DNA from: Nephrocerus scutellatus
Taxonomy: Eukaryota > Arthropoda > Insecta > Diptera > Pipunculidae
Length of the DNA: 64,000 bases
Direction: 5' to 3'
Assembly (NCBI GenBank): GCA_947095585.1
Contig: OX352763.1
Location: 14,743,462-14,807,461, forward strand
The stretch's first letter is position 1; every line of letters starts with the position of its first letter. Positions 49,658 through 60,716 of this stretch are shown here, in pieces. The position numbers and the translations under genes were made by a program. The notes beneath the pieces were generated by a model, which saw nothing but the letters and a program-made list of their open reading frames with translations, had not been told where the DNA came from and ran no database searches.

Positions 49658-50035
49658 GTTGGCATTTTAAATTTCTTTTTTTTTTTGTGATTCAGGCATC
49701 AGTATCAGTCTGACGCTGACGTATTTATTTGATTTTGCTGTGCTGCGATTCTTATTATTAACATTGTATTAATATTCCTTTTGTTTATGTTTGCATATTG
49801 TAAACCCATGTTACTTATAATAGTAGCTTCAGAGCTGAATGCAGAATCGCTACTTAAAGGTAACATTTTAAATTTATTTTCATTTTTGTTTATTATTCCG
49901 GCATCAGTATCATTCAGACTTTATTTTGCTGCATATGCAATTTTTAACATTGATATTTTGTATCTTTTTTTGTATTTGCGGTTCTTAACATTGCATTTCT
50001 ATATGATACCTATTTTATGTTTGCAATTTGTAGAC
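49620..50035 (+). repeat. Direct duplication of the Tudor gene end and 3' UTR
   Basis: The final codons and following DNA (49620-49800: ELKAESLF, stop, 'gcattttaaattt', 'ggcatcagtatca') reappear diverged at about 49827-50035 (ELNAESLLKG, 'aacattttaaattt', 'ggcatcagtatca', 'acattgcat'). In the second copy the stop is lost, which explains the 127-codon frame at 49781-50164. It is a local tandem duplication, not a gene. Confidence 0.82.
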
Positions 50036-50199
50036 ACAATTATTCATAATATTATATGTCTGGCTAAGCCTACTCTTCTCAATCTTCTAACTAAAAATAT
50101 ATACAACCATTGCTTAAATGATAAAATGAGAAATTTTAATAAAAAATATCACTTTCTTGACTAATAAATAAGTTGAAGACAAAATGGGTTTTTATGTAT

Positions 50200-50689
50200 T
50201 TATTTGTTAACTATTTGTAAGCATAATACAGAGAGATGTTAATGTTAAAAAAAGAAAGCTGATGGCCTGCGATAAGTATCTTCCCTGTGAGACAGAAAGA
50301 TAATACCGCCAGCAGAATCGGATGCATACAATGTCTTGCTGATGAAGACAAAAATTGGTTTCTGTTCACCGATCTTAAGGCCTGCTGATGGGTAGAGCTT
50401 ATTATGAATTACTAGATTCCTCATGCAATGATGCAAATGGTTAGTGGGATTAAAAGCAAAATACAGGAGGATAGTGCAAGCACTGAATGGCATTAAGCCA
50501 GGCACTTATAGGGACACTCAATCGTGAGTGGAACGAAATTTGAGTTCTGAAATATGGATGCTTACTAATGAGAGTTAACTAAAGTACGAGTAGTCTCGTC
50601 AAATCACCTTTCTTCTTGTGGAGTTTGACTAGTAAGTAAACTTTTAAAGACGATGGAATGGTTTCAGACTCCCAGATACCTTGATACCT
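50200..50689. other. Unassigned stretch next to an RTE-like LINE
   Basis: Minus-strand frames at 50560-50690 (WESETIPS, HKKKGDL) look like a degraded RT start continuing the LINE at 50690. The frame at 50245-50505 is not recognised. Confidence 0.45.
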
Positions 50690-51870
50690 TGCGTAGTTAA
50701 CTCGACGTCGGCTTAAAGAAGTTCTGTGTAGATGTTGTCAATATCTCATCCAAAGAAGGAGTAGCGACGCTGATGTTAAAAAGCCTATTAGGGTGCATTT
50801 GTGGGTTGATGAACGTGCCTGGCGAAGTACAATTCAAAACATTCTTATAATGTTCTGTCCAGCGGGTTAATTGTTGTTCCTCCATAAGGATCAGAGAGCC
50901 ATCTATTGCCTTAACAGGATAAGTGATGTGGTGTTTCTGTTGGCGAGCTTATGAGACAGTTGGTAGATTGTGCCTTATTGTTTACTATCAGCGGCTTGCT
51001 ATGCATGTGTTGCAATCTCGCTTAGCCATGCTCGTTTATAGTTCCTAACTGAACGGCCAACTTGCCGGTCCAGATTCCTATACTTCCGTGCTAATGCGCT
51101 TCGCACGGCACCCAAGGCCGCGTTTAACTCTATTTTGATGGATTGGCGTTCACGAATGGTGTTCCATGTGCTATCTGATCTCCATGCCACTGCCAACCAC
51201 AAGGTGGTGGTCGCTGTAGACGTCGGGTTCTAACGTCCAGCAACGATGATTGCCACTTGCGGCTTATAGCGATGTGATCAATCTGGTTGCTGTACATGTG
51301 ATCAGGAGAGGTTCAGGTGGCTTTTTGGATGTTTTTGTGTGGAAAAATTGTGCCTCCAATGCTTAGGTTGCGATCAGAACATAGATCAGCAAACCTTTTA
51401 CCGTTGTCATTCATAGAACCAAGGCCGTGGTTTCCCATGACATGTTCCCAGTCACTGTTGTCGCTGCCTACTTTTGCGTTGCGACTTCACTCTTCCGTAG
51501 TTGATCTAATGAATTATTTAGACGCAAGTGTCTTTTTCTTCAGAGGTTTGATCCGTTGGTGCGTAAACTTGAACAAACACGACCTGTCGAACAGCAGATC
51601 TAAAGCTTGCAATAATAATTCTAACGGATATCGCTTGCCAGTCCTGTGACGATCTTCTCGCGGCTTAAGAGAGTAGAAATCCCACTCCATTCGCATGGTG
51701 TTCTCCTGCAGGTTTACCCGAAAAAATTAGAAACTCGCCGGTAGATGCTCGTTTTTCCCCTACTCCAGATCATCTCACCTCACTAAGACCAAGAATCTCG
51801 CGTCATCATCACCAGAATAGGGTAATGGTCTGAGATTAAATCACGATTTTCTCATTATGAAATAAAAGAT
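50690..51870 (-). mobile_element. RTE-like LINE 5' half: endonuclease and linker (B3)
   Basis: Minus strand, upstream to downstream: an apurinic-type endonuclease (VVFVQVYAPTDQ near 51550; FADLCSDRNLSIGGTIFPHK near 51340-51400; TWTSPDHMYSNQIDHIAISR near 51260-51310, including the catalytic Asp-His). The linker follows (ALARKYRNLDRQVGRSVRNY near 51030-51100), then EEQQLTRWTEHYKNVLNC near 50830-50885 before the RT. The order and wording fit RTE elements; the RT itself is nearly gone. Confidence 0.85.
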
Positions 51871-52657
51871 TGAAAGAGTAGTTTTGTATTAGTAAGCCCT
51901 TTTGTAAATTCACTCCTTTGTATTTTGAGCTTAAGAAGAAAGTATTGAACAGGATCTAGTTCAATGTATTCAGTAATTCAATGTATATACCTGTCAGTAG
52001 AAGCTTATCTATCAGCGTCATGGCAAACAATACAGAAAGAATTACGAGGGTAGTTGGATGTGTCAGAGACTTTTTGAATATCCCGCGCAGTACCTTTAAA
52101 TGCAACACTGCTCCCATCAACTGCCATCTACGAGTATTGCGGGAAATATAAATAGAAGATTTTCCTGGGAAATATACATGTGACTGCAGACCTGATAAAT
52201 CTCTGCAATTTCTCTTTCCGATAAATTCCACAAGAAACAATGAAACAGACTGCGTGCTTAAAAAGTGAAGTTAGTAAAGAGGATCGTAATAGAAGTACTC
52301 GAAAGTTACTCGTTGAATGCACAAATGTATTTATTTCATATTCAAGGTTTGTCTTCTTCTTTTTACCCGTTTTATCAGCGAGGAGAAAGTGGTGATAGAG
52401 TAGGAGAATTGATGCGACTAATGAAAATCTGGAACGAAAGCTTATTAGATTACGCCGGCCGTCTCAATCGCACAGTCGTCATTCCTCAAGCACAGCGTTC
52501 ACACCAGTTATTTGAATCGAAATTAATTTTATTTTATATAAAATTGTTGTCTGTTTAAGGAAAAAACAACTAATAATGTCGGTAAGTTGAATCTTTCCGT
52601 CTACCCACTGATGCAATTTTTAAAGCTTATCTTACGAGCGAACAGAACACTTCAAAG
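51871..52657. other. Upstream region of the PNPO-like gene
   Basis: No recognised coding sequence. The frame 52265-52558 has no domain. At 52576 an ATGTCG is followed directly by a strong donor GTAAGT, so a tiny non-canonical first exon is possible. Confidence 0.45.
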
Positions 52658-53392
52658 ATGTCAATTATCAAAAAATATTCAGAAGATCCAGTGGATATGT
52701 TTGGTCAAATTCTGAGTCGTATCAATGCGCCGCTCGTCACAATGAATTTGGCGACAGTGGACAGGTAGGCGAGAAAAATGTCTCTTTTATTTCTGTATTT
52801 CCATTTTGTATTGGTGTCTTTCTCTGGCAGTGAATTTGGAGTACTCAATCGTACGGTGATCTATCGAGGACTCACAGATGGTGCAATAACATTTGTAACA
52901 CTGAAAGATACGCGAAAATATCTATATCTTAAAGAGAATCCAAAAGTGGCAATAACATTTTTACTCTCTACCCCATCACCATGTGAAGAAGTTTGGCAAA
53001 TTCGATTAATCGATGCTGAAGCGTTTGAGCTGAATGCCGAACAAATTGCAAAGCTGTGGGCAGAGGAAACTATTTACGCAAAAATCCGAGCTCACATTTG
53101 TGAATGTGGTAAGCCGATTGATCATTTGCTGCTTCAGAAGAGACATGACGACCTATTGAAGGCATACGAGGATGGACAGACTAAACTTGAGCAAACGGAG
53201 ACATAGTGAGTAGAGATTTTAGCTAGAGTTTGATTATATTTGGCATTACACTGCTTCCACCATTTCAGCACGGCTTTCAAAGTTATTCCACAACGGTGGG
53301 ATTTCTACATGTCCGAAGCGGACTGCATAGCTGACCGAGTGCAATACAGAAAACGGGATGATAGCTGGGACGCCTTTCATGTCGCTGCCTAA
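52658..53392 (+). CDS. Pyridoxamine 5'-phosphate oxidase-like protein
   Basis: Three exons (52658-52764, 52831-53205, 53269-53392) join in frame with short fly-type introns into 201 residues. FMN-dependent PNPO makes pyridoxal phosphate, the active form of vitamin B6, in the cytosol. The FMN-domain core reads LNRTVIYRGLTDGAITFVTL, then TRKYLYLKENPKVAITFLL. The C-terminal PNPO block is recognisable as QRWDFYMSEADCIADRVQYR. The protein is shorter and more diverged than classical PNPO (about 230-260 residues) and lacks the usual RLAP ending, so it is likely one of the PNPO-like paralogues known in flies; retained catalysis is uncertain. The start at 52658 is the first Met in frame. An upstream ATGTCG plus GTAAGT at 52576 could add Met-Ser through an 80-bp intron. 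Confidence 0.82.
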
Positions 53393-53649
53393 ATGTGTTG
53401 TTCTATTATTAACTTCTTTTAGACGAGATGTTGAAACTGACATCTTTTGTGCTGATACTATGTTGATAGGAAGTTTGACTTGACGTGACTTTTAATATTT
53501 TTAGCAGTTAATAAAAATTATTTTGTTGATTTGGTATTTGATAACGTCAGTCAGTCTTACTGATATCACCTAAAATATTATTGAAGTTTCCATTTTTTCT
53601 GCATTTCTCGAAAAATTAATTTCATATATTCTAGGACGTTCTTAATCGT

Positions 53650-54960
53650 ACGAGCAACGTTATACTGGTGATTGGATGTCATAACTCACCGAACAGTGGA
53701 ACAGGTATTTGCATCAATCCAGTGAAAGCAAACTTATTGCACTCGACATTTCCAAGGTATTTGACAGAGTTTGGAATTAGACTCTTTTGTCTAAAATGCG
53801 TGCTTATGGACTCGATGAAAAATTGCTTCATTGGATTAAAAGATATCTTTTGGACCGCTCAATACAAGTTGTTTTACACGGTTTTAAATCTAAAATTCAT
53901 TCCCCTGTCTACGATATCTTGTCCCATACTTCAAATCCAATTCACTCTTTCGCTGATGACAGCGCTCTGGGCATCTCATATAACTGAGGAACATCCATCC
54001 AGTTCTCATGTGGAATTTAAACAACTAGGTATGTCAAGCACGTTAAATTCTGCCCTGTAGAGCATACTAAAATGGGGAGAACGCAACAGAGTAGAATTTA
54101 GCGCTTCCAAAACCCAATGCCTGTCTCCTGTCGTCTTAACAAATTTTAAGCCCACAGCCATTATCCATTAATGGCAGTTACATCGAGGAAACTGAAAAAC
54201 TTACAATTCTCGGTATATACGTTACCGAGAGGCTTATTTGGAATGACCACATTTTCACCGTCGCCAAAAATGCTGCGAAATGTTTAGGTTTTTTAAAACG
54301 GTGCAATAAATATTTCACTCACTCTGGATACGGCTACTATCTACAAGGCGTTTATTCGCACCAAACTTGAGGACAGTTGTCATACCTGGTCAGGTGCACC
54401 TATGACTATCTTGCATCTCCAAGCTATATTACAAACCCGAGCGACAAAACTTATCGGCGACGAAAATAACGTTTCGTGCTTTTCGGTGTTTTATCACTTC
54501 TTTCAAAAGCGGTTCCATAGCCAGTTGCATACCACGTCTCCATGAATTCAATTGCAATACTCGTGGCGCTCCTAATGCTCATCAGTTTACCCTCAAGCCC
54601 ATGTTTCGGATGTAATGTTTAGGTTTTTTAAAGCGGTGCAAGAAATACTGCACTCACTGTGTGTCTGGCTACTATCTACAAGGCGTTTATTCGATCAGGT
54701 GCACCTAAGACTATATTGCATCTCCTAGCTAGAATACAAACCCGAGCGACAGAACTTATTGGCGATGAAAAAAATGCTTCCTGCTTGTCAGTGTTTTATC
54801 GCTTCGTCCACCAGCGGTGCCAGTTGGATCCCACGTCAGCAGTTAAATTCAGAAATTCCCCTCTGTTCCCCTCCTTTTCCTTAAAACCGACGCTATACCA
54901 AGCCAATTATTACGACCCTTTGACGCGTGCGCAAGTTTTTAAAATTACACTACCTTAGTC
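53650..54960 (+). mobile_element. Jockey/CR1-like LINE fragment D3 with duplicated thumb
   Basis: Plus strand: MRAYGLDEKLLHWIKRYLLD near 53797-53856, then HSFADDSALGIS near 53943-53980 (catalytic FADD box). The thumb and C-terminal region follow (TIYKAFIRTKLED, SGAPMTILHL, QTRATKLIGDE) near 54330-54470. A second copy of the last block (TIYKAFIRSGAPKTILHLLA, RIQTRATELIGDEKN) lies at 54663-54790. Frames shift repeatedly. Confidence 0.85.
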
Positions 54961-56613
54961 ATGATTAAGTAATGTGGAAAAAGAATATACTTTCTTTGAC
55001 TCAGTGGACGACTTTTTCCATAGCGACGCCCTGCTTTACTTATTCTCCGGCGTTCCCATTACCATCTATATTACCGTACTTGCACATACACAAGGGTTAT
55101 GTCTAGCAATTGGTTTATTATTACTATTGCTTGTCGAAAATAGGAATTGATTCTAAAGGGATTTGATAGAAGGAAACGTTAGTTATTCATAGCATAAGCT
55201 GTTTTCTATATTATCTGGAATAGTCCAGAAGAAGAAGAAGATAAAGAAAGATGGTTTTGCAAGCGTTTGATACCAAGACCTATACTATATTGGGGAAATA
55301 ACAGTTGGCCTTGCAACTTTTTGTAAGTGCAGAGATTATTCAAGACTAGCAATGATACGAGTGCGAATGTAAATAGAACTTTGTCCCATATCACAACAGA
55401 CGGGACACAATATTTAAGCGTGCCGCTAGCTACGAAAAGGGCAACAATCAATTGACTTTGGTATTGGCTATAGTGCTGACAGTTGGAATGTCTTTTTGGG
55501 GATGGTCTTTTGATTTTTCTTTTCAAGAATACTCTATTTGCAAAACACAAATTTTTCAGTTACTTTTTCCAAAATCTTTTCATAATATGAGAAATGAATG
55601 TCTGCTGTGCGGCGCCTCGTCAAAGAGATTCTCTTTTTTGGACTTACCCTTTGCCAAAATCTAAATTTTTACTTCAAAATATCCAAAACTATTTTTTAAT
55701 AATCAATTTGTATATAATATATATATATTAACTTTATTTCAAAAATCGATGTTTTTAAATTTTAATTTTTTAACAAAAAAAATATAAATTATAGTTATAT
55801 ATGCAACAACAATACAGGGTTTTTTAAGATAAAAAAGCATACAACTATTAAATAATAAATTATGTAACTTTATAGTTTGATTTTTTTTTTCAACCTAATA
55901 TCTGTGTAATAATTATAAGTTAACAGATGCTGTTTTTATGAGTAATTTTGTATAATATAATAATTAAATTCTTAGCGAAATTTAATATTAAAATAAATTT
56001 AGTTTAGAGTTAATGGCTAATGGCAGTGCATTCATTCATACATTCATACATTTTTCATAAAATCTGTATTTTCAATAAATTATTCAATTAATTAAAAATT
56101 ATTTTTTCCACACACGCACTTCCTCTCTACGTTGTTAAGTCACGCACACATTTTACACACGTTAAATATAGAATTTCATATACAATATACATTCGAATTT
56201 TAGATTATTATTATAATAAACAAGTTCATGCATTTCCATTTATATAATGTAAGTACATAACGTATTTACAGTCAAATCGCGGTAAAGTAAAATAAATACA
56301 GAAATAATGGCTCAAAAGACTAGGAGCCACGCCCTGTTAGGGTCAAATAAATTGAATTCAAAAAGGTTTAATTTTTATTTAGAAAGTTACAATTAATTCT
56401 TAGGTCTTCTTTTGTAATTATTGTATTTTTTATATTCAATTTTTTACTTCGTATAATAATTTTTATATTACCCATATTTGACTGTATTCGGGTTGTCTAC
56501 ACATAGTGGAATATATCCTTACAAGAAAAGACATTCATAGTTATACCCGATTTTTGCTTGTAGTTTTGTTGAAAAATATTAATTTAACTGTTTTTTAAAA
56601 CAAAATTAATATT
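54961..56613. other. Gene-free, AT-rich stretch
   Basis: A GAA microsatellite lies at about 55228-55250. The part after 55670 is extremely AT-rich and includes likely 3' UTR of the minus-strand protease homologue ending at 56614. No coding exon was recognised. Confidence 0.5.
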
Positions 56614-56793
56614 TTATGCTGCATTGATCGTGTCACGAATCCATGCCGAGTTTGATGTGATTTTGTCGTACATTCGTGGTCGTTCTATTCCCGTTGGACC
56701 GCAAGCAATCCGCCATGAGGATACTCCGATAAGAGCCCACTGATTGGTGCCCGGAATCAGACATTGAACAGGAGCACCAGAAAATTCCTCTTG
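56614..56793 (-). CDS. Terminal exon of a trypsin-fold serine protease homologue
   Basis: The minus-strand exon of 60 codons follows an acceptor (TTAACAG) and ends TAA. It reads QEEFSGAPVQCLIPGTNQWA, then LIGVSSWRIACGP and ends MYDKITSNSAWIRDTINAA. This is the last part of an S1 domain: the active-site Ser segment, the SSW region forming the substrate pocket, the Cys after it, and the C-terminal helix (YxxI...WI). The usual GDSGGP is EFSGAP, so the Asp that activates the zymogen is Phe; the protein is probably a non-catalytic homologue of the kind found in fly extracellular cascades. Upstream exons were not found in the window. Exact gene not recognised. Confidence 0.82.
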   Translation of the reverse strand, partial: QEEFSGAPVQCLIPGTNQWALIGVSSWRIACGPTGIERPRMYDKITSNSAWIRDTINAA

Positions 56794-56939
56794 CTGTTAA
56801 TCAAAAAAAAAATATTTTAGAAAAGTTTATCTCTATACTTAAAAATAAATTAAATTTTTTCATGTAAATTCTCTAATAATCAAAATATGCGCCTAAAAGT
56901 AATCCACTATTATTATTATATATTATATATTATTTTTTT

Positions 56940-57260
56940 TATTGTGGGTAGTGCTTTGAAGCGCTGTACACTGCAACCTTGCGGTCTTCTGTGCATCGCA
57001 TATGTTTAACCACATTATGTAATTTCTCAGTTCCTTTGTAAATGCCACCACATCTGTCAATTCGATTGGTTTGGAATTTGGCCTGAGAACTGCATGAGCC
57101 TTGAAATGGTTTATTCTTTTCCGGTTGAGGCTGCACATATGAAAAGTATGTGCTCGGATGTTTCCTTTGCCTCGTTACAAAATCGGCAGTAATCCGATTG
57201 GCATTTACAAATTTTCAAGAGATGGCCATGGAATGAGCCGTGTCTCGTCAAGTACTAGAC
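56940..57260 (-). mobile_element. LINE Cys-tail fragment
   Basis: Minus strand: CQSDYCRFCNEAKETSEHIL, FICAASTG, matching the Cys-rich tail 'CRFCxExxETSEHILCxCPAL' of the RNase H LINEs in this window. The segment after it is degraded. Confidence 0.75.
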
Positions 57261-57661
57261 TAGTGTTCTTAGTGTATGGCGGTCCACTATTAATAATGAA
57301 AAACAAAAACACGCGCGAAGCACTGCCTGCTTTTGTGGTTCAAAATCGTAAAGAAGCACTGCACACAGGCACACAATCATTATAACATGGCGGGATCTGA
57401 TGCCACTATATGGCATAATTGTTAACCGACCACGGGGCCCGATCACTATCAAATTGCAATAAAAAATTTTGTCACCGCAAATAAATTTTAACTTTGTAAA
57501 AAGGATAATTAATATATTGCCAGCAAAACTGAAACAGAACGAACTAAATCAACATTAGTGTCGTGTCATTGAAAAACAATTAACCCTTTGACAAATCACC
57601 ACAATGGAATTTCCATATCATAATATTTTGTCCCTTCAGCATTTGGTTTGGCATAAATCTC

Positions 57662-57922
57662 ATGTTAATTTTTTTTTCGTAAAACTCTGCCCCAGATTTT
57701 TCGTTTCGTTTCGTTTCCCCTTCAAAATGCCTCTACCGTAGAGCTAAAGCAGCTCTCGATATTTTGGTAGATTTACCCCTCTTTATACTAGCACAACAAC
57801 AACACATGCAGCAAAAAAATGTAAACAAAAGATTTTCGCCTTTCATGTTCGATTTCCTTTTTGAAAAGTTCTGGGGTCGAGCGCGATTCTGGGGTAGAGT
57901 TTTACGAAAAAAAATTTAACAT
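57662..57922. mobile_element. 261-bp MITE with 35-bp terminal inverted repeats
   Basis: The left end starts ATGTTAATTTTTTTTTCGTA; the reverse complement of the right end starts ATGTTAAATTTTTTTTCGTA. The next 15 bases agree except one (AAACTCTGCCCCAGA / AAACTCTACCCCAGA), giving 33 of 35 matches. No open frame inside and no obvious target duplication. Confidence 0.88.
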
Positions 57923-58229
57923 CAGTAAAACTACCTGTGGTTTAATTATCAGCAACAACGATAAAGTATCAGGCCAGAAGTCATAAATAAATAATGAGCT
58001 GATGAATTTGCCCATCACAGTCAATTAGATTGTGATGAAAATAGAGATAACAATATGACAAAAAGACCCGGTTTGATGGCGAGGTTGACCTAGTCTTAGA
58101 AACACTATGGCTGCGGACCCAGTTCGTTCTGGGGATGTAACGTGGTGGCTGAGGTTTACTCTCGAAAGAAGGGAATGCCTGACGGGAATAGCTATGAGCA
58201 GCTTAATGGCAAAATCTGGGAAAGCGCGG

Positions 58230-58350
58230 GTTTGTCCCACTTCAATGATGTGCACCATATATAAAAAGAGATATAAGAACGTTCAGCAATTGTCGTGGTA
58301 TAACGTTGTTGAGTACCGTGTATAAGATTTTCTCCTGTAGACAGGATATG
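58230..58350 (+). mobile_element. LINE type A fragment (RT start)
   Basis: The DNA 'gttcagcaattgtcgtggtataacgttgttgagtac' matches 6910-6945 of the type A copy (encoding SNYRGITLLST). It is short and broken. Confidence 0.65.
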
Positions 58351-59802
58351 GCACGAGTTCCCCGGTTTCCGACTGAATCATGTGTCTACCTGCTCTGGAA
58401 TTGTGGATGTAAGCGTTGCCTTGATGGATAATACATGGTTGGGGTCCACATAATTCTTCAGTTTTGGAAATCCACATTCTAGCAAACATTTTTCTTATTT
58501 CCGTTCATGTTCGCCAGAGAGCATGTCGCTTGGAGCAATTAATGGAAATGTGTTGTGTTTTCGGTTTAATCTTAATAGACCGGATGGGTACAACTTTTAT
58601 TTCTACGATTGTGATTTGGGCTTAAAGAAAAGAAGAACTTATTTGGCAAGACAGCCAAACATCAAGTTTTATGGTGTGGGTAGAAATCTGCTACTATTGG
58701 AGTTTTTAACTACTATATTCAAGTACAAGCGTGTACACTGAAAATTTAATAAAAATCGGTTGGTAAATGTGTGTGTTTCCATTAATAACAACGGCACAAA
58801 ATTTTATTTTTATTTATATAGATATCCATAGTATTAATATTTACTTCCGAGTAAGGACCGATCTTAATTTAGTTTTAATTAAACACATTAAGGTACACTC
58901 TAGCACTAAAAACTTTGGTTAATTGATGTGAGCTCATCTGGAAAAAATATTAACAGTGATTTTTCAAACTAACCAATTTAGTTGTCCACCCATGAACTGA
59001 ACTAAACTGAACATGTTAGTACCTGTTCAAAAGCAATTGGAATCGAGTATCACTAAACTCTGAGTAATGTATTTATAAGCGCCAGCCAGCAGGGTGTGTT
59101 GTGTTCTGTCTTCTGTCCTATAGAAATGTATTATCATTGAGCACCAACATAGTGAATCACCAGAGAATAGATAATACTACTCATTTGGTAGCGTTTCTCA
59201 TGAGTGAACGTGAACCAATCGAAATAGAGCTTCGAAAAGTTAAAAAGGCGAACGAGTTATCGTTCGACACAATTTGTTTACTTTCGTTGCATTTTGCTAC
59301 GGAAGACTTTCTTCTCTGTTTTCTGTTGTAGTTGTAGAGCTCAGCTCAGTTGTCAGTTGATCTGTTGAGCTCGAGTAAAACGGTGCGTTTTCGATACTGT
59401 GTGTTGGAGTTCTAACAAAGGGGATGCAATTTATTATTGAAAGGTGTTCTGTCGGTATTTAAATAGAAACGGCACGTGACGCCAATCTGTCTATCTTCCT
59501 TGCTTGCTTGTTTATTGTTGTGATATTTTACTACCCGCTCATCACACTATCATCTTTTATCTCGCTTTCACTTGTGCGTGTCATGCCCCTAAGTAAACAT
59601 AAGCATAAGGGTACATTTTTTACTTTTACTCGTACTCTACGCGGCAGGACCTTACATGTTCCGAGCGACTGTTAAAAAACAGTCGTGATCAACACATCCA
59701 ACTGATTGGACGTAGAAAAATCGAAAAAGATTTCCTCATAAGTTTAAAAACTTATTTAATTAAATATTTAATCAAATTTACAAAAGCAAATTAATAGTAA
59801 TC
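58351..59802. other. Gene-free stretch and likely promoter region of the gene at 59803
   Basis: A minus-strand frame at 58283-58489 and plus-strand frames at 58523-58741 and 59101-59331 have no recognised domain. I cannot place a transcription start. Confidence 0.45.
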
Positions 59803-60531
59803 ATGTCATTGCCAACAAAAAATACCTTAAAGTTTTCCTACCATGGACAAGAGCGGAATATTTTGTACGATGTGTTCATCAGTTACACGGATATCATGGC
59901 AGTTGGTAAGTTTAATATTCCCTCTTAATTTGAAAATCGTTTGTCAAATTAATTTTTTGATCTTCGCACAGCTACTAAAGAATTCAACATTTCCGAGGAG
60001 CGAAAACATAATCTGCTGATTGAAGACGAAAATGGATATCTGTTTGATAGAGTCACCTTTGAGTACTATATCATGCTGTTCCCAAATCCGGAAATAGTTT
60101 TCTTCCTACGTCTTGACGGCAATAGTGAACTGAAAGGTCAGGATGTTGGATATTTCCAACCTAACAAGGAACGTTTATTGAATACCCGAGACAACGAACA
60201 CAACCAAAGATGTTCTCCTCTTTCGAGGCAAAACAGCTTCTTCGGTTCCCCACCGCCACCGTCACCCCTCTGGGACTCTTGCGACTTCCCCAAAGAAGAT
60301 GATTCTCCAAAGCCATTAGCAACACGAAGGAAACTCATCGATTCGAAGAAACCCAGCAAGAAATTTTTGAAACCCTGCGATCGCAGGAATACTGCGGAAG
60401 GTACTCCTATTTTCAGGCAAGATTGTTTTCTCGGTTCCCTGCCCGGCCCTTATTTCAACCAGCACCGGCAGCGAAGTGATAAGTCCAAACCAGTCGCGAG
60501 AAAGCAGAGTCACAACTATGTTAAAGGTTAG
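59803..60531 (+). CDS. Small protein with CIDE-N/ubiquitin-like N-terminus
   Basis: Two exons (59803-59905 and 59972-60531) join across a 66-bp intron (GTAAGT ... GCACAG) into 220 residues starting MSLPTKNTLKFSYHG. Residues 8-80 alternate predicted strands and a helix, ending LLIEDENGYLFDRVTFEYYI and then PEIVFFLRLDG. This resembles the CIDE-N domain of DFF/CIDE/Drep proteins, where an 'LxLEEDGTxVDxExFFxxL...T...FLxL' pattern follows the helix; a different ubiquitin-like fold is also possible. The tail is Pro/Ser/basic-rich and has two related motifs, SRQNSFFGSPPPP and FRQDCFLGSLPGP. A poly(A) signal AATAAA is at 60711. The gene is not recognised. Confidence 0.78.
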
Positions 60532-60710
60532 CTTAGCTTAAAGCTTACAACCGATTAGCACCCTCCCGCGGAATAAATTTTAGAGACTCTTATTATAATA
60601 CTAACTGTAAATAGAATTATTGGCGTTTAAGGATAACTTATTTTGTATTTCAAGAAAATATTTTATATTACTATTATTATTATTGCGGCTTAAACCAGTT
60701 TATTTTGTAA

Positions 60711-60716
60711 AATAAA
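60711..60716 (+). promoter_or_regulatory. Poly(A) signal of the CIDE-N-like gene
   Basis: An AATAAA lies 180 bp after the stop codon in AT-rich DNA. Another candidate (AATAAA in 'ggaataaatt') is near 60572. Confidence 0.5.

Noticed and set aside
49781..50164. 127-residue membrane protein gene
   Set aside because: It is a diverged duplication of the Tudor gene's 3' end; hydrophobicity comes from T-rich UTR sequence.
52265..52558. Upstream exon of the PNPO-like gene
   Set aside because: Reading frame has no PNPO similarity and no donor fits the downstream phase.
58283..58489. Protein-coding exon upstream of the protease homologue
   Set aside because: No S1 or CLIP motif and no convincing splice sites; possibly LINE remnant.
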